DNA of 64,000 nucleotides from contig CM032233.1 in NCBI GenBank assembly GCA_019009955.1, forward strand, positions 91,714,501 through 91,778,500, in the 5' to 3' direction. The position numbers were made by a program, and so were the translations under genes. This document shows positions 13,206 to 26,112 of the stretch, in pieces. How positions within the stretch are numbered: position 1 is the stretch's first letter; every line of letters begins with the position of its first letter. Under the pieces are notes generated by a model. That model ran no database searches, had not been told where the DNA came from, and saw only the letters and a program-made list of their open reading frames with translations. This DNA is from Riptortus pedestris (taxonomy: Eukaryota; Arthropoda; Insecta; Hemiptera; Alydidae).

Positions 13206-13442
13206 AGAGACCTACATTATGGGAGACCTATTGTATGTCTCGAAAATTTTTATTTTATCTATACCATACTCGATATTTAACCGTCTCAGGGGAGGGGTAT
13301 TTGAATATTCGAAATATTCCCATTATTATGCGTCGGAAAATGTTATCGGTCGTAATCTTGTTAAACTATTGCAGCCCTGCAATTGGTGTTCTATGCTTTG
13401 ATGCAGTAAGCTTCCCTCCCCTGCCACGCCCCGTATCATCTG

Positions 13443-13573
13443 TTTTAGCAGATTTCCCTTGAGGGCTATTGAGGTTGTAATCATGACGCGATTTTAGAAA
13501 ACTTTCTTCAAATGACCATTTATCCTACCTAGTAGAAGACGAAAATGCGGTCCATTCAATAATATATAGTTAC

Positions 13574-13627
<54 letters not shown>

Positions 13628-14099
13628 CTGTGACCGTAATTTGTGTGTAATGGTTATGAAATTCGATATATAAGTGTTTATGTAAAAAGAAAGATTAAGT
13701 TCGTTAACGGCTGAAATCGGACGGGTGGGGGGAGGGGGGTTTAGAGGGGAGAAATTTCGAAAATTCTTAAGATCTCCGTCATTATGCGTCGGACCGAAAA
13801 ATTTTATAGAACCACTCTTATTGCAAGTGTACGTTTTTATGAATGTTGTTATGTACATTTTTTCATTATCATTAATATTAACCGAGATATTTGAGTTTTT
13901 TTAGTTTTCGGTCTACAGTAAACCCCCACTCCTACTCATGCCATATCAGCATTAAGCTGTTATATTATGAAGCACTTTATTTGAAGCATAAATAACAAAT
14001 ATTGTTTTCATTGAACTTTTATGTCACGAGATAAATTGAAATTCGTTACGCAAGTGGGAAATCTGCTTAGTTTATGCAGCCCCTGTGTGACGCACTTTT
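13443..14099 (+). repeat. Family H repeat, complete short-module copy
   Basis: Complete from TTTTAGCAGATTTCCC to the 3' stem-loop (ATGCAGCCCCTGTGT, one arm mutated) and GACGCACTTTT; 657 bp. (TA)n sits at about 13575-13622. It contains all shared blocks: 'cgattttagaaaact', 'gttaacggctgaaatcgg', 'taaacccccactcctactc', 'caagtgggaaatctgct'. Confidence 0.92.
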
Positions 14100-14519
14100 C
14101 CCCACCGACTCTTTCTCCCTCATTGCATAAGAATTTCATTCTTTGGAGGGAACCGAGGTATTTTGAGGAATTGACAAGTAGGTGGCCTCCAGGATATAAA
14201 TATCTTGGCACACCCGTTAGTGCTTTTCGTCTTAATCGGAGCGGAGAATGGTGTTCTGCCGTTGACGGCTGACGAATCGGTAAAGCCACCTAAATATTTG
14301 ACTCCCGCAAATCAGCTCCTAGCCCGCAGGAACTTCTATCCTCGCTCTTTTCCTTAGTTTAACAATGCTCTCACTAGCTCGAGAAGCGCACTTATTCAAA
14401 TTCGAATTATTGAGGTGGAATATGATAAATGTACTCGGATTGGTTTAGTTGAAAGGATTAAATAAGAAAAATCTTCGTTGCGTTCTTGTCACGACGACTC
14501 GAAAATAATTGCACCAAAA
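14100..14519. other. Unassigned unique-looking stretch
   Basis: Less AT-rich than its flanks. Open frames of 83 and 93 codons on opposite strands overlap completely and extend into the family H terminus, so neither is convincing. No domain is recognised. Confidence 0.35.
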
Positions 14520-15565
14520 AAGATTCCCTTAAGGGAAATCAGCTGTTGAGGTCGAAAGATTTTCTCAGGAGATGAGGTCTCTTCTAAACTTTAAATATCT
14601 ATATTTTTATATATATAATTCTAGTGTACGTGTGTATATCACTGAACTCTTCCTAAACGGCTGAGTAATTTTTTTTTGTATGCGTTTTGGTGACGCCCTG
14701 GATGGTTTAGATCCACAAATCAGTCCGGCAGATGGAGCGGGAGTGGGGGTTGTAAGGGGAGGCCTAAAATTAAAAATAGCAATATTTCGTTTCCTATTGG
14801 TTTTTCGGCAAATATGCACTGGATGAAAGTTGTTTATTCTGTTATTTAGAGTAACTTTTGTTATATTCATTTATGTCGTATAACAGAGTATAAACGGGAT
14901 GTACACTAAAAAATTAAAGTGGGAGCCAACACTTTTATTGGGCACTATTTTTGTCTGATCGTTAACAAACTCGATATTTAAACTTTTTATGTAAAAATGA
15001 AGATCATGTAAGTTAACGGCAGAAATAGGGCCAGTAAGACAGGGGGTTTAGAGGGGGGGACTTCAAAAATTCCAAATATCTCCGTTATTATACGTCGGAT
15101 CGAAAAAAAAAAAGAAATGTTTACACCAGTTCTTATTGCAATTGAATGTTCTATAAATATTGTTATATACTTTTTTTAAGTATCTTGATTATTAACCGAA
15201 ATATTTGTATTGTCTTTTAGAAGAGAGGAAAATTCGAAATATCTCTGTTACTGTACGTCAAATCGAAAATTTGTATAGAACCAATTTTATTGCAAAGTAA
15301 GTGCACTATAAATATTGTTATATACATGTTTTCATTATCTTTAATATTAACTGATATATTTGCGATTTTTAGTTTTCGGCCCTCAGTAAATTCCCACTCT
15401 AACTCATGCCATATTAACATTAAGCTCTGATATCATGATGAACTTTATTTGAAGCCTAAATATGAAATATTGTTTTCATTGAACTTCTATGTTTTTGTGA
15501 TAAATACAAATACGTGGTGCACTAGGGAAATCTGCTTAGTTTACGCAGCCCCTGCGTGACGAACT
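14520..15565 (+). repeat. Composite family H repeat with internal duplication
   Basis: The 5' palindrome 'gattcccttaagggaaatcagct' is present, followed by a shortened 5' region, a Helitron 5' fragment in the microsatellite position, the body from 14947, and then a second pass through the 'cgaaatatctctgttactgtacg' to 'ttaactgatatatttgc' part of the body (about 15222-15370). It ends with the normal terminus (acgcagcccctgcgtgacgaact). The repeated body segment suggests recombination between two H copies. Confidence 0.75.
14598..14946 (+). mobile_element. Helitron 5' fragment
   Basis: It begins TCTATATTTTTATATATATA, then 'ctagtgtacgtgtgtatatc' and 'actgaactcttcctaaacgg'. This matches the 5' end of the complete Helitron at 44933, including the shared interior 'tagcaatatttcgtttcctattgg' and 'aaagtgggagccaacac'. 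It stops abruptly at 'gggcacta' where family H sequence resumes. No 3' CTAG end is present. Confidence 0.7.
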
Positions 15566-16439
15566 ATCAATTTTTTCTCAAGCTTTACGTATTGTTTATC
15601 ACCATTTATTATTTTTACTTTTCCCCGACGGTCGGCTTGCTTTTATAATTAAATCCCACACTCAGCGTCCCCTTTTGTTAGCTGAATGCATTTTTATTAA
15701 ATTGTTTTATTAATGTCATGAGGTAAATTTGTTTGTTGGGTGTAATGAAAGGTTGTAGCTAGATGTTTAATAGTATGTTAAACGGATCGGTGGAGATTGG
15801 AGCAGGGGGAAGAAGAGTTGAGGAGCGCGGAAAGATTAAATGAATTGAAATGAAGGTTAAGGGCATTAAATTGATAGCCCCCAGACTATTTGGAAGTCAA
15901 TGTTTTCTCTCCAAGATTTAAATAATTTATTCAATAATACAATGAATTTAACCTGCGGGGAGCTGATAAAAATACCCCGATCTAATTGATTTTTTATTGA
16001 AATTTCTGGAGTCCTATATCTTATTAGCTTCCTCTTAATTTACCCAAGCTCTGAATCCGTAAACAGGGGTTGCGGGCTTATGCAAGAAGTAGCAAACATT
16101 AATTAAAGAATCTCAATTTCCATTTAAATTAAGAAGTCAATTGATTTCACCTCTTCCAATGATCCTAAAACTTTGGTCGATATCTTGAGCTAAATTTGTC
16201 AGTTTATAACACCGTTTCGCATTACAAAATAAATGAAAACGTTGATGATGAGTCAGTTGTACTAAAATAAATCCCAATAATTTTTTTTTAGGCAAGGAAA
16301 TTTTTAAGGAGGCGAATGTATACGAATATTTGAAAATTATCTTTATTACCAGCTCTCAAGGTAACGAATAGAGACCCAGTTCAGTTTGTACATACAGCTA
16401 ATGACGTATTTTAACAATGTGTTCTCGGTAGCAAATATA
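15566..16439. other. Unassigned AT-rich stretch
   Basis: No open frame of note and no repeat terminus was recognised. It borders the 3' side of the jockey-like LINE fragment. Confidence 0.35.
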
Positions 16440-17219
16440 TTAAAGGATTGGCTGGTCCTGTGGAAGAGTTAGCTTCAGCTACAAAAGGTCTCCAATTAGT
16501 TGAAAAAAATTATGGAGAGTTAAAGTGGATACGTGAAATGGGGACTCTGTAATTTTGCGGAGTATTCTAGGGTGAAGGGTTTGGATTTTGGAGGAATTTG
16601 GTGGTTTAGTGGAACCCCAGAGTTCAAGTCCATATGTCCATATAGGTCTGAGGACTGTTGTGTAAATCAATCGTTTGTTATGCAGTGATAGTTTAGATCT
16701 ATTGTCAAGTAGTATTGGTAGAAGTCTGTACCGTCGATTCAATTCCTGTCTTTTTAATGTGATGTGAGGTTTCCAAATTAGTAGCTTGTCTAATGTGAGT
16801 CCTAGATTCCTAATTTGAGATTTTCAAGGAATTAGTACGCTATTGAGTGTAACTGGGGGGCAAATGGAACGTCGGGGAGTAAATATTACATGACTTGATT
16901 TGCTGCTATTGACCTTGATCCTCCACTGAGTAAGCCAAGATTTTAGCAGAACTAGGTGTTCTTTTAGATATGCGAATGCTATATTTGGATCTGAGTTAGA
17001 CAATACGATTGCAGTACCATCTGCATACGTAAGAAGAGAAGTTTCAGGATGTGATGGGATGTCGGCAGTATAGGTAAGGAATAAGAAAGGACTTAGGATG
17101 CCCCCCTGTGGTACACCTGCCAGCTGGGGGAATAAGGGAGAGACTGAGAAACTAAAAGAAACTTGAATGTGCCTGTCGGAAAGATATGATTTAAGGGTGA
17201 AGTTGAAGAAAATAATCAA
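16440..17219 (-). pseudogene. Jockey-like LINE reverse transcriptase, C-terminal part
   Basis: The minus frame starting at 17219 has 'SYLSDRHIQVSFS', 'LAGVPQGGILSPFLF' (RT motif B region), then 'LLTYADGTAIVLS'. This is the catalytic YADD box with the second Asp changed to Gly. Next comes 'LLKSWLTQWRIKVNSSKSSHVIFT'. A single in-frame TGA at 16824-16826 interrupts it. The same frame then continues 'LGLTLDKLLIWKPHI...LNRRYRLLP', 'LIYTTVLRPIWTYGLELWG' and 'KITESPFHVSTLTLHN' to a stop at 16479. These are the thumb and connection motifs of jockey-clade LINEs. The endonuclease, palm N-terminus and gag are absent. A related copy with intact YADD lies at 39146 on the other strand. It is inactive because of the stop, the catalytic change and truncation. 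Confidence 0.85.
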
Positions 17220-17333
17220 TCCGTAATCTGACGTCTACAAAAATTAAAAAAAAAATTATGTCTATAAACTGTTAGTGTGACGAGCAAGCCACTAATTGCT
17301 GCTTATTACACAACTTAACACTCTTACGTACGC

Positions 17334-17652
17334 GTATCGGGGTTGTACTCGTGAAGCGATTTTCTAAACATTTCTTCAAATGTCCATCGATCCTACTTAG
17401 TAGATGACGAAAATGAGGTCCGTTCCAAATATATATACGTGTACACATACTTGTCTGTACCACTCTAGTGGTTGGAATATTTTTTATAGTTACCAAACTC
17501 GATATAAATGAGTTTCATGTAATATCTAGGAGCAAGTTCTCTAACGGCTGAAATCACACCAGACTTCTCCTTCTGGTTTCTGGGGGCTATAGAGGATCAA
17601 AAATTAAAAATATCTTCATTACTATAAGTCAAACAGAAAACCCGTAATATAT

Positions 17653-17701
<49 letters not shown>

Positions 17702-18090
17702 ATATTATAATATAAATTTCTATCATGTCATAAATTTCATTGTCAATAATTGCTGTTTTATTCACTGTCTTTATCCTGAATATTGACAACGATTTTTGCA
17801 TTTTTTAAGTTTCAACCGCCACTTTTAATCATTCCACAAAACAATAAGAGAATATATCATGAAACGTCTTATGCTAAGGTTAATAACCTACCTTAAGCTT
17901 AATAACCCCACCTGTTGTTTTCAACAGATCTTTACTAAATGAGATACATGTAAATGCGATGTGTGATGATGACATCATTTATGATTTCATTGACCACCCA
18001 CTTCTACTTAACGGATATTTATTTGGATATAGAGAACATATGGTCTGATGAGATCAGTAGTATGCCATCCCTGCACTTGGGAAATCTCCT
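17334..18090 (+). repeat. Family H repeat, long module, diverged
   Basis: It starts inside the 5' region ('ggttgtactcgtgaagcgattttct', 'tccatcgatcctacttag', 'gaggtccgtt'). It runs through a diverged body with a displaced, interrupted (TA)n at about 17648-17699 and ends near 'acttgggaaatctcc'. The stem-loop is lost at the junction with the next H copy. Confidence 0.7.
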
Positions 18091-18096
18091 TTCAAA

Positions 18097-18597
18097 TCTA
18101 CCCAGGAGATGACGAAAATGAGGTCCGTTCAAAAATTTATATATATATATATATTTGTCTGTTAACGCTCTAGCGGCCGCAATGTTTGGTTGATCGTTAC
18201 CAAACTCGATATTTAATCGTTTTATGCAAAAAGACAGATCAAGTTCGTTAATGCGTGAAATCGGACCATTAGGAAGGGGATTTTAAAGGGGGGATTATCG
18301 ACAATTCTAAATATCTCCGTTACCGTACGTCGGATCAATAAATTGTATAGAACCAATCCTATTGCAAATTAAATTTACTATAAATATTGTTCTATACAGT
18401 TATTCTCTATCTTGAATATTAACCGAGATATTTGCATTTTTATTAAATGTAGGCGAATAACGGACAAATGAGTTTCCCGCCAAAACCTAGTTCGGCCGTT
18501 TCCGTCTCTGTTTTGCTCTCGTATGGAGATTTCTCTATTGTATAACTTTACGTGGGAAATCTGCTTAGTATACTCAGCCCCTGCGTGACGGACTTTT
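18097..18597 (+). repeat. Family H repeat, 'CCAAAAGCTAG' 3' module
   Basis: It joins directly to the preceding copy at 'ctacccaggagatgacg'. (TA)n is short (about 18138-18155). The body is followed by the module with 'gagtttcccgccaaaacctag' and 'ctcgtatggagatttctc', shared with copies ending at 35685 and starting at 36284. Terminus GGGAAATCTGCT, stem-loop, GACGGACTTTT is present. Confidence 0.85.
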
Positions 18598-19186
18598 GGT
18601 ATATTGATGTAGTCGGAAATTTATATTTTGGGACAATAATTGTTTCTCATCATATTAGTGGGATTTACGTTTCGTTCTTCCCCCATAATCCCCCACCTCC
18701 ATACATATATTCCCTGATCTCCTTCGTGCTTTTGGGATTCCATCTCACTTTAGAGACTTATTATTAAGGAAATACATAGAGATTATTAATATTAAGAAGT
18801 GTGGTGGAAAAACTTTTCTAGGTGGAGAGGTGGGAGGGAGACAGTGGGTGTAGAAGGGTTCAGGAGGCAAGATTGGATGCGGGCTGCCGATAAATCGAAG
18901 TGCTGATATCATCTGGCAAAGGAAGGGGTAAGAGCTGGCCTCTGCTGACATAAGCCTTACCAACCAATTATGAAGCTCTCCACCAGCCAAGATAATCAGA
19001 GCAGATACGGCTAATGAAAAAGAAAAGAGAAACAGCCAGTTTAGGTTAGATTTAATATTATTCTCACACATAGCCTCCGTCATAGGCAGTTTTGAAAGTG
19101 TTTTTTCCTCTCCTTTCCTAAGCAGAAGGTTTGATGCTCGTGTTAGTAAGTCGAAAATCGAATGCGTTACGAAACGAATTTCCACT
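18598..19186. other. Unassigned stretch with an open minus frame
   Basis: A minus frame of 146 codons (18745-19185) is the longest without a transposon match. Its translation has one hydrophobic segment ('LNWLFLFSFSLAVSALIIL') and a Pro-rich C-terminus. It starts only six bases from a family H end, and I see no conserved domain or codon evidence. I treat it as unproven. Confidence 0.3.
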
Positions 19187-19899
19187 AAAAAAGTCCGTCA
19201 CGCAGGGGCTGCGTAAACCAAGCAGATTTCCCTTGTGAAGTTTAGTAATCGATAAATCTACAAACAGCTAACAAACACCACCGTGAATAAATACAAACAG
19301 AACTAAGAAATGTTTCAGTCAATTTCAATATCCTGCCGACAGAAGCGTTTGAAATGTAAACAAACAGATCGGCCTGCCTCACACCGGAAAGAAAAACCAT
19401 TACTGAAATATATCAGAATATAACATATTAATTTCATTGAGAACTATTTATTATATCCACCAGAGATATTTGCATATATCTCGTATAATAAAGGTCTCGT
19501 CTCTTGAATAACATATTTAAGGTTCGAATAATGTGGTTTATTATATGATAGAGAATTGCTTATGTAACATGGGTTTGCTGAAGGCTGAAAACTTAAAAAT
19601 CCTAATATCTCGGTCACTATTCAAGATAGAGAATAAATGCATATAACAATAATTATAGTAAATGTAATTTGCAATAAGATTGGTTCTATACAATATTTCG
19701 ATCCGATGTGTAGTAACGGAGATATTTCGAAAATCCTCCCGTCTAAACCCCCCCCCCTCCCCCTGCTCCGATTTCAGCCGTTAACGAATGTGATCTTTCT
19801 TTTTACATAAAACGACTAAATATCGAGTTTGGTAACGATCAAACAATAATTGCGGCCACTACAGCAGTAACAGATATACATACATATAAATATATATAT

Positions 19900-19943
<44 letters not shown>

Positions 19944-20072
19944 TTTTGAACGGACCTCATTTCATCTCCTAGGTAGGAGTATATTAGCTCATCCCCCTTC
20001 AGCTATTAAGGTTGTAGGAATGACGCAATTTTGGAAAAATATCCACAAATTTCCATCCATCAGAAATGAGTG
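19187..20072 (-). repeat. Family H repeat with 400-bp near-twin at 22.86 kb, plus inverted 5' fragment
   Basis: The reversed 3' terminus 'aaaagtccgtcacgcagggg' is followed by the 'acaaacaccaccgtgaat' module, the body and (TA)n at about 19893-19940, ending at 'ctcctaggtaggag' (19977). Then 'cagctattaaggttgtagg', 'atgacgcaattttgg' (20000-20072) is a 5' region in the opposite orientation, cut by the TTAA insertion. Positions about 19480-19885 are almost identical to about 22865-23265. Confidence 0.85.
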
Positions 20073-20084
20073 ATCGTTTATTAA

Positions 20085-21545
20085 CCCTCCGTTAGTCGTG
20101 GCGTCCTGACAGCTGCATCTTTGAGGTGTTTTTCTAATAACTTCCGATTGAATAAACCTAACGACTTCCGCCTCCAGCAATGCTTCTAGCTTCCCTCCTT
20201 CCTCAAAACAGTATAGGGTACCCCGTCGACGTTTGTACACAGAGCGTTCCTTGTCCTAAAATCACCTCACAGGTGCACCGCGACCAAAGTTGTAAGTTTT
20301 TCAATTTCTTTTATTTCTATATTTAATCTATTTACCTTAGACATATTCATCATTTGACGTTTGTAGTGCATTGGTTGTTTTTGAATAGTTGAAAATACCT
20401 ACAAAATAGGGAATTCACCCTCTGTGTGACCGCGAACTAACAATGCATTGTTAAAAAATTTTTCTTTCAGAAAAAATGGGCCAGAAAATTACGTATTATT
20501 TGCCTTGAGTAATCAAATTTGACTTTGCTAGACTCCACCACGCATTAGTGGAATCCTTTCGAAGAAGACTAATACATACATAACGACAACAGATTCGGAA
20601 TTTGAAGACGGCTTGGAAGTAACGCGGGTATAGACTCACCACTCACCAAAGTGACGTGGAATAGATATGGATGGGGAGGATGAGGAAGTAACAACGAAAT
20701 GTTTGTTGCATTGAGAAAGTGTGAACAGAAAGATCGTTGGAAGACGTTTTGAGTCGAGGAAAGACCCCCCCTTTAACCACCGAGCGAGAAACCAACCCCC
20801 TTTCCACTTTGCGTAAAATAGGAAAACAAAATTTATTGACACACCTTTCCAGGAGTGAAAGGGTGCAAAGGAGGCTACTAATGAACTTTATAGCTAATTC
20901 TGTCTCTTTGATGAGACGATTATTAGTATTATTGTGCACTGCAGAAACGAATTTAAAAAATAGTTGAGCCAGAATTTTCTAGACAGAGGGATGCTAAAGA
21001 GACGGACTTCATAGAAATAAAAGCCTAAATACACCTTCTTTACTTAGCTGACACATACAGAGGAGCGAGAATGTATTTAGAAGACTTTATGTAAAACATG
21101 TTGGGCAAGAAACTCACCTGAGTTGAACTTGAAAGCACTAAAAGATTCGACGTGAAACGTTTTAATTTCCTTTTTTTATCAAAGTTCTTTTTTGGCTTCG
21201 CAGTAATCAAATGAATAAGTAGTTCTCAACTATTCTTATTGCACTTTATTTATATATGTTTTCTAGTAGCTAAGAAAGTAGTACCTAACGAATTCATAGT
21301 TCATAAATTGCTTCATGTTACCTGAAATGAATTAATATTTTTGATATTTGTAAGACATGTTCATGTGTTACTTCGCTAAGTTTTAAAATAAAATAGGTCT
21401 ACTATTTGTTCAGATAAGTATTTATATTTATATTTAACTGTATTTTTGCCCTAAGAAGCAGTTTTATCATCGTATTTCTCGATCGTCACCTCATAGGTGA
21501 CCCGCGCCTACAGTCGTTTAGAAATGACCCGCGCCTAACGGAGGG
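20085..21545 (+). mobile_element. piggyBac-derived element with decayed transposase
   Basis: TTAA at 20081-20084 and 21546-21549 flank ends reading CCCTCCGTTAGTCGTGGCG and, inverted, CCCTCCGTTAGGCGCGGGTC. It aligns along its length with the element at 48101. A degraded piggyBac N-terminus is recognisable near 20640-20900: 'DGEDEE', 'VNRKIV', and a frame-shifted match to 'RKIGKQNLLTHL'. Several stops, frameshifts and an extra segment near 20770-20800 are present. The DDD catalytic core is absent, so it is a dead internal-deletion derivative. The family inserts at TTAA and excises without a footprint. Confidence 0.85.
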
Positions 21546-21566
21546 TTAATTTTGGATTTATCCTGA

Positions 21567-22150
21567 ACTGAAGAAGAACCTGTTTATTTTCTTCAATCAA
21601 AAGGATTGTTGCCCGTTACCAAACAGTGTCAGAATGGGCATGAAATGCGGTTATATTTCCTGGAACTATTTGGGCAGTTTAATATTAGGCAATGCCGTAA
21701 AAAAATAGGGATTCCTAAGGGTACTTGGTTCGTTCGTAGCTGACTACCATTTGTTATCATAGTACGTTTTTTTTATTGCTATTGGTAACGAATTAAACTC
21801 TATAAAATGGTGTGAAGAACAGCTAGGAATGAGTTCTGCGACAACAATTACATGGGAAAAGCATGTGCTTTTGAAGTTGAGTTTCGAAATGAAGGTAAAA
21901 TAGGAGGGAAAACCAGAATAGTGGAAATAGATGAAAGTCTATTCACTAGAAGCAAAAGTAATGCGGGTTGAATTTTACCAAAAGAGTGCCTTTTGGGCGG
22001 ACTATGCCGGGAGGCCGGGGGCCGTTTCTTGGTTTCAGTTCCCAATAAGAAGAGAAACACTAGTTGAACCAGTTATTATATTAGTTGAGCCTGGTTCTAA
22101 GATAACTTCAGATATCTGGAAGGCTTACAACACTGAACAGCTGCAAAAAG
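21567..22150 (+). pseudogene. Merlin (IS1016-like) transposase pseudogene
   Basis: No long open frame exists, but consecutive plus-strand pieces in different frames read as one Merlin transposase. They are 'SKGLLPVTKQCQNGHEM' (about 21598-21648), 'FNIRQCRKKIGIPKGTWF' (about 21680-21733), 'SIKWCEEQLGMSSATTITW' (about 21796-21852), 'TRIVEIDESLF' (about 21911-21945, holding the first catalytic Asp), 'LLGGLCREAGGRFLVSVPN' (about 21983-22042), and 'LVEPGSKITSDIWKAYN' (about 22083-22133, holding the second Asp). The Cys-containing N-terminal pieces fit the family's zinc-binding module. At least four frameshifts or stops break it. The 3' part, including the Glu, is missing where a family H repeat begins at 22186. 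A piggyBac derivative abuts its 5' side. Identification is by motif order only. Confidence 0.75.
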
Positions 22151-22185
22151 CGGGATTTTTACCCCAGAAACCTGGGCCCGTACAG

Positions 22186-23522
<1,337 letters not shown>

Positions 23523-24296
23523 CGTTGAAAGGTTGTGGGGTTTGTGTTAAATGGCAAAAGGGTACTACCAGACACCACTCGGACAACTAACTTACAGAGT
23601 TCATGTAGCAGACGACGGCCGGGGACGATCGTATTATGAAGTAACTCTGCGACATCGTCCAGTTTTCGGCTAACCCTAATTTCTAATCAGATTTTATCAT
23701 TCATATTTTCATTGAAATGAATTGTAGAAGAGTTAATGTAAATACTGTGGTGATTTTGTTTTAAATACTGGTTCAATAATTGTCTTTTAATGGGTGACCA
23801 ATAGCCGATAAGTACCGTTTGTCCTTTAATTATTTGTGGTCTTCCTGAGTATTGATTTAAAGCCTTGAGCGTCGTGTTTTTATTTTACGTTTTGCGAAAG
23901 CGCTGAAGAGCACGGACACCCAAGCAACTATAAAGTTGGATCTGGTTGTTGTTCGAGACATAGGGTTTTGGTGCATGGGCATAAATCTAATATGTGGAAT
24001 TGATTTCGCTGAACTAGATGGGGGTGTGTGGGTTATCGGTGGGCAGCCTTCGTTACAGGCTGGCAAACCGCTTAACCACCGTATCCAACTTCTACAGCCC
24101 TCCCACACCTTCTATCTCATAACAGATATTCCCTTTTGTCCCCCCACTCCCTTCCCTCTTAATACTAAGCTCCTTTAGTCATCATCTTTTTTTCTTTTCA
24201 TAGCTCATTAATTTTTACTAATTATAGTTAGAGGTAGAGGGACAATACCAATTCTTCATTACTATTACTCTTCATGATGTAAAAACTAAAAAAAAA
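23523..24296. other. Unassigned stretch
   Basis: Two opposed frames near 23857-24178 (80 and 83 codons) overlap. 'gtgggcagccttcgttacaggctggcaaaccgc' is less AT-rich than the rest, but no domain, tRNA or repeat end is recognisable. Confidence 0.35.
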
Positions 24297-24807
24297 AGAA
24301 GTCCGTCAGGCAGGGGCTGCGTGAACAAAGCAGATTTTTTTTCAATAGATTAATATACATACTCGTAACACATAACAACACCGTGAATATTAAGTGAATA
24401 AGTACAAACGGCAATGAGAAATCTTTCAGTTACTTTTAATAACCTCCCAACGGAAAGCGTCTGAATTGTAAAAAAACAGTCCTACCAACTTCTTATAGCT
24501 GAATAGTTAGATAGAAATATTCTTCAGCGGAAAGACATTTACTGAAATATATCTGAATATAGCATGTTAATCTTATTGCAAAATATTCAGATAAAAATTA
24601 TTCTGATTCATTATAAATTACAGTACTAGATACAGTAATCTAATAAGAATAATTTTTATCTCAATCACTCAAATTTAGTTATCAAAGAACTTGGAAGAAA
24701 GAGGGGGGGGGGATATCAACAGAACATATTTGCATGTATCTCGTATAACGAAGGCCTCTTGAATACAATATTTGGCATTTAAGCTTAGAATAAAGTTGCT
24801 TATTATA

Positions 24808-26112
24808 AAGGGTGAGGCAGAATGGACTCTCTAGTTTCAAACACTCTCTGTAGAGCGCGCAGGTGGGTTTGCGGAGTGGGGATAGTGGCGTTAGGTCGGA
24901 GAAACGATGCCATTTTCATTTCAGTAGTCGCCATGCAGTGGTCTGGTGAGCATAGAGGCTTTGTCGTTGAAACGTTCTTTAAAAACAATGATAGTGTGGT
25001 GGCGACACAGTGGGCTTTTCGTAGGCGGTTTGGTTTGGCTCGTCATGATAAGGTTCCTGATGCTAAAACCATTAGGAAATGGATTAATAGTGTACGGGGG
25101 ACAGGATCTGCACTTCCTAAAAACCAGCTGGGCGACCTAAAAGTGTGAGGATACCTGAAAACCTCGTGGCAGTGAGAGCGTCCATTGAACAGTCTCCATC
25201 GCGCTCTGCGCGGAAACATGCTGCTGCCCTTGGAATATCGTCCAGAACGATAAGGCGAATTTTACACACTGACCTTAATTTACACCCCTACAAGATGATA
25301 GTCGTTCAAGAATTGAGTCCACAAGACTGGGTGAAACGTATAGATGCTTGTAATGCAATTTTAACCTCTGTGCAACCTGACACTATTCTGTGGTTGAGCG
25401 ATGAAGCGCATTTTCACCTCTCCGGCACAGTAAATAAGCAAAATTTTCATTACTGGGCGACTGAAAATCCTTGGGAACTCCACCAAAGACTTCTTCATAG
25501 CTCCAAAGTGACAGTTTGGTGCGCCGTGTCCTCCATAGGCATAATTGGGCCTTACTTTTTTGAATATCAAGGTCCAACTGTTACTGTTACCTCTGAGCGT
25601 TATTGTGACATGCTAAAGAACATTTTTCAACCTAAATTTGAAGAGTATGGTCAGCAATACGGCACACAAGCCTTTTGGTTTCAACGCCCTTCGTTCACGG
25701 CAAATCCTGCAAAGACTAGTCCCCGGTGGCTTGATCTCCTTACGTGGCGATGTTCCATGGCCCCCTCGCTCCCAGGATTTGAGCCCATGCCATTTTTTTC
25801 TTTGGGGTTATCTCAAAGCTGAGGTTTACAAAGTCCGTCCAATGACCTTGGAAGCCCTTAAGGAGGCAATTACAGATGTCGTCGCTATAATATCAGAAGA
25901 TATGCTGAGAATAGTTTTTGGAAACTTTTTTGAACAACTCAACATGTGCATCGCTCGCCAATGTCGTCACCTGGATGAACTAATTTTCAAAACAAAATGA
26001 AAATAAAATGGCATTGAATGCAGTTTTGGGAAATAAAACGTTTTTAGATTATCTTTATTTCTTCTTTCACAATTCATCCTTATAATCAGGGAGTCCATTC
26101 TGCCCCACCCTG
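24808..26112 (+). mobile_element. Tc1/mariner element, complete ends, TA target duplication
   Basis: About 25-bp terminal inverted repeats with few mismatches: AAGGGTGAGGCAGAATGGAC on the left, and right end reversed CAGGGTGGGGCAGAATGGAC. They are flanked by TA at 24806-24807 and 26113-26114. Length is 1305 bp, the usual size of the superfamily. It is inserted in the body of a family H repeat. Confidence 0.92.
24933..26000 (+). pseudogene. Mariner-type transposase pseudogene
   Basis: Three frames in series (24933-25140, 25145-25680, 25690-26000) make one transposase of about 350 residues. The N-terminus, 'RGFVVETFFKNNDSVVATQW' with 'RRRFGL' and 'TIRKWI', is the helix-turn-helix found in many arthropod mariner-like proteins. 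A second HTH follows ('SRSARKHAAALGISSRTIRR'). The catalytic domain begins 'LWLSDEAHFHLSG' with the first Asp. The region of the second Asp reads FQRPSFTANPA, so that Asp is lost near a frameshift at about 25680. The last motif is 'PWPPRSQDLSPCHFFLWGYL', where the expected Asp before FFLWG is His. Two frameshifts plus loss of two catalytic residues make it inactive. The ATG at 24933 is the first in frame before the HTH. Confidence 0.88.

Noticed and set aside
16479..16742. Separate small gene downstream of the RT frame
   Set aside because: It is in the same frame as the upstream RT after one TGA, so it is the continuation of the same LINE ORF.
18745..19185. 146-codon minus frame with a hydrophobic segment
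   Set aside because: No recognised domain, no conserved partner in the window, and its start lies beside a repeat end. It is kept only as an unassigned stretch.
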